From Erysipelotrichaceae bacterium (GTDB lineage Bacteria > Bacillota_I > Bacilli_A > Erysipelotrichales > Erysipelotrichaceae): a DNA stretch of 64,000 nucleotides. The stretch is taken from the NCBI GenBank assembly GCA_017550145.1, contig JAFZQG010000004.1, positions 496,001-560,000 on the forward strand, in the 5' to 3' direction. The first letter of the stretch is position 1. Every line of letters starts with the position of its first letter. The notes below the pieces were generated by a model. That model worked only from the letters and a program-made list of their open reading frames with translations. It searched no databases and was not told the DNA's origin. The position numbers and the translations under genes were made by a program. Below, in pieces: positions 61,071-64,000 of this stretch.

Positions 61071-61856
61071 ATGAAATTTAATGTTATGACTATTGTATAT
61101 GTTCTGTTTGTAATTCTGTATCTTGCATTTATCTATTACAGAATGATTAAAAGAGAAATCCCTAAACCAATTGGATGGGTTATGGCTTTAGTTCCAATTG
61201 CCTTTGGAATGGCTACTTTTGATATTTCTGGTTTTACAGGAATAAAGCTATATTTGGCTAATGCTACAATGCAAGAAGTTGCGGCAAAACTACCTGCTGT
61301 AATTGGATCGTTATTAGGTGCATTTTTAGGTGCAGGTCTACCAGAAGAAATATATAAGGGAGCAGTTCTTATTATCGCGATACTTATCTTTAAACCTAAG
61401 AAAGTATATGAGTACTGTCTGATGGGTGCAGCTGTTGGTTTTGGCTTTACAATCATGGAAGAATTCGCATATATGAACACTCCTTCATTAACTACAGTAG
61501 CGATGAGAGCATTACATCTTCCTGCGCATATGACGTTGAATATGTTGATGGGAGAATTTTTTGGTAGAGCAAAATATAACAGATTAAATGGCAAAGGATC
61601 ACAGGTTTCAAAATATATTCTTGCTTTCCTTTCCCCAGCATTACTACACACAACATTTGATGCATTTGCTTCAAATAACAGACTTATATTGAATTCTATT
61701 GGTAATGAACAAGTAGGAGCAGGATTCTGGATTGGCTCTGCCCTGATGGCTATAACTTTTGTTGGTTTTGCAGTATTTATTTATATGATGATTTTCAGAC
61801 TTAAGAAAAAGACTGCAGAATTCTGCGCAATGGAAACTGTATCTGAAAAACAATAA
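61071..61856 (+). CDS. PrsW-family glutamic intramembrane protease
   Basis: 261 residues, multi-helix. The active-site patterns are visible: GLPEEIYKGAVLI (EExxK), IMEEFAYM (second EE) and His residues in LPAHMTLN and LLHTTFDA. PrsW of Bacillus cleaves an anti-sigma factor. No such target is next to it here; nearby GG-leader peptides or the regulator could be substrates. TTTGGAGG is a strong ribosome site. Confidence 0.85.
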   Translation: MKFNVMTIVYVLFVILYLAFIYYRMIKREIPKPIGWVMALVPIAFGMATFDISGFTGIKLYLANATMQEVAAKLPAVIGSLLGAFLGAGLPEEIYKGAVLIIAILIFKPKKVYEYCLMGAAVGFGFTIMEEFAYMNTPSLTTVAMRALHLPAHMTLNMLMGEFFGRAKYNRLNGKGSQVSKYILAFLSPALLHTTFDAFASNNRLILNSIGNEQVGAGFWIGSALMAITFVGFAVFIYMMIFRLKKKTAEFCAMETVSEKQ

Positions 61857-61880
61857 TCTATTAAAAACAAAGGAGATATT

Positions 61881-62108
61881 ATGGCTAGAAATAAAAAGGT
61901 ATATGCTTCTTACAAACCTTTACACGAAACTTTAAAGAAAAAGAATATATCAATGTCTGATTTAATTGCTCATGACATAATAACCGAAACGGTAATCACT
62001 AGAATGAATGCTGGTTTTGATTTACCTTCAACAATTAATACACTATGTGATTATTTAAAATGTAGCAAAGATGAGATTGTAGAATATTATCCAGTTCCAG
62101 AAAAATAA
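61881..62108 (+). CDS. Xre/Cro-type transcriptional regulator
   Basis: 75 residues. YKPLHETLKKKNISMSDLIAHDIITETVITRMNAG matches the small YozG-like HTH class, ending in LCDYLKCSKDEIVEYY. It probably controls the island genes. AAAGGAGATATT precedes the ATG, 24 bp after prsW-like. Confidence 0.85.
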   Translation: MARNKKVYASYKPLHETLKKKNISMSDLIAHDIITETVITRMNAGFDLPSTINTLCDYLKCSKDEIVEYYPVPEK

Positions 62109-62221
62109 TAAAAGGGTTATAGCGTGCAACAATTCATATGAAATATGTCTTAATTTACATATTATTCGTATAAACATATGAATATGAAGATTGTATTTTA
62201 TGTGAAAAGGAATAATGATTT

Positions 62222-62506
62222 ATGTCAAAAGATAAAGAATTTAAAAGAATACCATTGGCTATAGATGAGCTTGACAATATATCTGGTGGTGCTGGTTATA
62301 ATGAACAGCAATGGGCTGAATGGACCAAGGCTTGGAAAGATTGGTGGATTAAATACTATGGGGATATTATTTGCCCAAAGTGTCATATGCCAATGGTAAA
62401 TGCCATTGTTACATATGATAAGGATCTGGCTTATGATTGCTATATGAATAATGCGCTGATGTGCAAATGCGGCAATGTCTGCTGGATTCAGGATAGATGG
62501 AAATAA
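62222..62506 (+). CDS. GG-leader microprotein with zinc-ribbon-like cysteines
   Basis: 94 residues. The leader ends IDELDNISGG (double glycine at 22-23). The core is rich in Trp and carries CPKC and CKCGNVC pairs, which could bind zinc or form disulfides. The leader fits C39-type export, but no exporter is in the window. AAAAGGAATAATGATTT precedes the ATG. Bacteriocin or signal precursor is inferred. Confidence 0.7.
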   Translation: MSKDKEFKRIPLAIDELDNISGGAGYNEQQWAEWTKAWKDWWIKYYGDIICPKCHMPMVNAIVTYDKDLAYDCYMNNALMCKCGNVCWIQDRWK

Positions 62507-62605
62507 ATTAAAAAAAGAACGCAAGATAGTAAAAGAATTAAAGAAAAATATTCAAACCTCACTTATGAAATAGTTAAAAAACAGAAAGATAAAGGAGTTT
62601 ATAAA

Positions 62606-62860
62606 ATGAAAGATAGAAAAGATAATTTACTAAATGATGAAGAATTAGACGATGTTGCTGGTGGCAGAGCTAGTAATGAGTACTGGGAATGTCCAAGATG
62701 CGGCCAAATCGTAACTAATACTAAGCATTCGTTCCAAAGTAAAATAAAAGAGCATCAAAGATGGCACGAAGAAATTGACAGATTGAGAAATCCTAATTCT
62801 GTGAATGAAGATGATGAAAATTGGAGATTGATAATGCCAGACCCTGTAAATGGCAAATAG
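62606..62860 (+). CDS. GG-leader microprotein with Cys2His2-like core
   Basis: 84 residues. Leader LLNDEELDDVAGG ends at residue 20, close to the bacteriocin-type consensus (LSxEELxxIxGG). The core begins YWECPRCGQIV and continues to H...KIKEHQRWH, a zinc-finger-like spacing. AAAGGAG lies 10 nt upstream of the ATG. Like its neighbour it lacks a nearby transporter. Confidence 0.72.
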   Translation: MKDRKDNLLNDEELDDVAGGRASNEYWECPRCGQIVTNTKHSFQSKIKEHQRWHEEIDRLRNPNSVNEDDENWRLIMPDPVNGK

Positions 62861-62905
62861 TAAAGGTAGACCTGCAAAATTATATTGACTTTTACAATGA
62901 ATCAT

Positions 62906-62943
62906 AATCAGATGGTCTAGGGTTTAAATCCCTAGGGTCACCA
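62906..62943 (+). other. second, degenerate tRNA-Lys 3' fragment
   Basis: AATCAGATGGTCTAGGG, TTTAAAT (for TTCGAAT), CCCTAGGGTCACCA. It matches the fragment at 59143-59191 but lies in the opposite orientation and has lost two bases in the acceptor strand. Together they flank the AT-rich island as inverted tRNA-derived ends. Confidence 0.6.
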
Positions 62944-62963
62944 TTTAAAAAACAAGATCCGTA

Positions 62964-63563
62964 TGAACTGCCCCATCCAGAATGGACAGTGAATAGAGGT
63001 CAAAAAACACCTTCTGTACAATGAAAGTACAGGAGGTGTTTTCTTTTATGGCAAAGAAAGGACAAAAGTTTAATAAGTATTCTCCCGAATTCAAGAAGGA
63101 GGCGGTTGAGAAGTATTTGAGTGGAGAGATAGGTGGGCTGACGATCGCAGCCAGGAAGTTAGGTTTGAGAAATAAGGCCCAATTACTTCAATGGACCAGA
63201 TTATATAAGAAAGATCCAGAGCTTCTTAAGAAAGATGGCAGGACTCTTGGACCCAAAGACGGTGTAATAAAAGGAAGGCCTAAGAAACAAAAACTGGATG
63301 AGCTGTCAAAAGACGAACAGATCGAATATCTCAAGATGAAGAACGCCATCCTAAAAAAAGCGAAGGCTCTCCGGGAAAGCTACGGAGAGCGCTGAGGTAT
63401 ATGATCATATACGATCTTAAGGAGGATTATCCGATAAAGAAACTGTGCAGATACCTTAACGTCTCTACAAGCGGATACTACCGGTGGATAAAACTTGGAA
63501 GACCCATAAGATATTCATTCGATGACAAGCTCTCAGACATGATCGAAGAGATCTTCTATGAGA
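62964..63563 (+). mobile_element. IS3-family insertion sequence, 3'-truncated
   Basis: Begins at TGAACTGCCCC, followed by orfA and the start of orfB. A slippery A7G run (63353-63360) and an 8-bp stem (GCTCTCCG / CGGAGAGC, 63366-63390) form the classic -1 frameshift signal. The element breaks off within orfB near 63560; no right end is seen. Confidence 0.75.
63048..63395 (+). CDS. IS3-type transposase OrfA
   Basis: 115 residues. KYSPEFKKEAVEKYLSGEIGG and LTIAARKLGLRNKAQLLQWTRLYKK form the HTH that binds the element ends, and the C-terminus has a leucine-rich EQIEYLKMKNAILKKAKAL for oligomerisation. AGGAGG precedes ATG 63048; an earlier ATG at 63021 is unlikely. A -1 shift at 63353-63360 would yield OrfAB, but orfB is broken. 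Confidence 0.88.
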   Translation: MAKKGQKFNKYSPEFKKEAVEKYLSGEIGGLTIAARKLGLRNKAQLLQWTRLYKKDPELLKKDGRTLGPKDGVIKGRPKKQKLDELSKDEQIEYLKMKNAILKKAKALRESYGER

Positions 63564-63598
63564 CATGGATAAAGAATCAGAACTTCAAAAGCTGTTGA
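63401..63598 (+). pseudogene. IS3-type OrfB fragment
   Basis: About 55 residues of the OrfB N-terminus (LKEDYPIKKLCRYLNVSTSGYYRWI, the HTH_21-like start) remain; the DDE catalytic core is missing. After roughly DMIEEIFYE the sequence no longer resembles OrfB. It is in the -1 phase relative to orfA as expected. Confidence 0.8.
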
Positions 63599-63738
63599 AT
63601 ACAGATAAAACAGACGAAACGATGCAGGATCTCGTTATCCTTATTGAAAACTGTGGAAGCGATAAAGAGAAAGAAATCATTAAAAAACTGATGTATAACA
63701 AAAATGATTTGAAATACGATTTGTTTTTTACGAATTAA
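63565..63738 (+). CDS. hypothetical 57-residue protein or gene remnant
   Basis: Begins MDKESELQKLLNTDKTDE at the broken end of the IS. Acidic and helical. There is no ribosome site, so it may be the tail of a gene whose front was removed by the IS, expressed poorly or not at all. Confidence 0.35.
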   Translation: MDKESELQKLLNTDKTDETMQDLVILIENCGSDKEKEIIKKLMYNKNDLKYDLFFTN

Positions 63739-63789
63739 ACTGTATAATAAAAATGAAATAAAATATTTCATAAATATGAGGTAGATAAG

Positions 63790-64000
63790 ATGGTATATGA
63801 CTATATTGTTGAAAACTATAAAAATGGTGATCCCATCTTTCTGAGCGAGCTGCCTTACAGGTCGAAGGATTATCTCCGTCAACAGATGAAGCAGCTTACG
63901 GATGAAGGGAAACTGGAAAGAGTATACAACGGTGTATACTATCTTTCCTATCAAACGATACTGGGAACTAAAGGAAAGATGTCGGTCGATCGTTATATCG
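63790..64000 (+). CDS. AbiEi/DUF6088-like antitoxin, N-terminal part
   Basis: 70 residues to the window edge. FLSELPYRSKDYLRQQMKQLTDEGKLERVYNGVYYLSY is the winged-helix with the G-x-Y-Y strand found in AbiEi and DUF6088 proteins, which act as antitoxin-repressors of type IV systems. GAGG lies 9 nt before the ATG. The toxin partner, an AbiEii-like nucleotidyltransferase, would be expected just beyond the window. Confidence 0.6.
   Translation, partial: MVYDYIVENYKNGDPIFLSELPYRSKDYLRQQMKQLTDEGKLERVYNGVYYLSYQTILGTKGKMSVDRYI

Overview
The window reads as chromosome from a low-to-moderate GC Firmicute. The Bacillus-like order rsmG-noc-soj-parB and a compact ispD-rnmV-rsmA-ispE run followed by prs, together with GG-leader peptides, VanX-like and CHAP wall enzymes and a two-component regulator with a BTAD/SARP-type output, fit a gut-type Erysipelotrichia or relative. 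This placement is inferred from gene content only. Core genes from about 0 to 45 kb share similar base use; the 59.2-63 kb stretch is visibly more AT-rich and looks acquired.

Layout. 0-9 kb: tail of a 5'-nucleotidase, a large MacB-type ABC exporter (minus strand), an Hpt-like protein overlapping mnmG, an AIM24-family protein, a lipoprotein, thyA-folA, and an orphan Phd/YefM antitoxin whose ParE toxin has been cut to 27 residues. 9.4-13 kb: an NfnAB-like flavoprotein pair translationally coupled to NAD kinase. 13-19 kb: a stand-alone reverse transcriptase preceded by a structured RNA with a predicted pseudoknot, then rsmG-noc-soj-parB-telA. 19-30 kb: clostripain-type protease, an overlapping housekeeping run (RluA-type synthase, YbaK, ispD, rnmV, rsmA, ispE), a Prs fused to a GlmU-like N-terminal domain, a rhomboid protease, CHAP and VanX-like wall enzymes. 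31-45 kb: GH43, M24 peptidase, CPBP protease beside a GG-leader heptad-repeat peptide, DUF885 lipoprotein, hydroxyacid dehydrogenase, GGDEF and HD-GYP proteins (potential synthesis and breakdown of c-di-GMP), polysaccharide deacetylase, nucleoside phosphorylase, methyltransferase and an acyltransferase-like protein. 45-58 kb: a PheC/SBP-like protein, a paralogous small-protein pair, a frameshifted glycosyltransferase-like gene, a GT51 transglycosylase, a PAP2 protein, a 1634-residue secreted PI-PLC-domain protein and a histidine kinase/response regulator pair. 58-64 kb: a DUF3800 gene with its own upstream structured RNA, tRNA-Lys 3' fragments, an AT-rich island (CPBP and PrsW proteases, Xre regulator, two GG-leader zinc-motif microproteins), a truncated IS3 element and the start of an AbiEi/DUF6088-like gene.

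The strongest candidates for undescribed biology are: the reverse transcriptase with its pseudoknotted leader RNA; the DUF3800 RNA-protein module, which also has a decayed second copy 9.7 kb away; and the GG-leader peptides that sit near CPBP/PrsW intramembrane proteases without a visible C39 transporter. A further pattern is that several genes place a -10 box 6-7 nt before the start codon, which predicts leaderless mRNAs.

All functional calls come from reading motifs and context; no database search was run.
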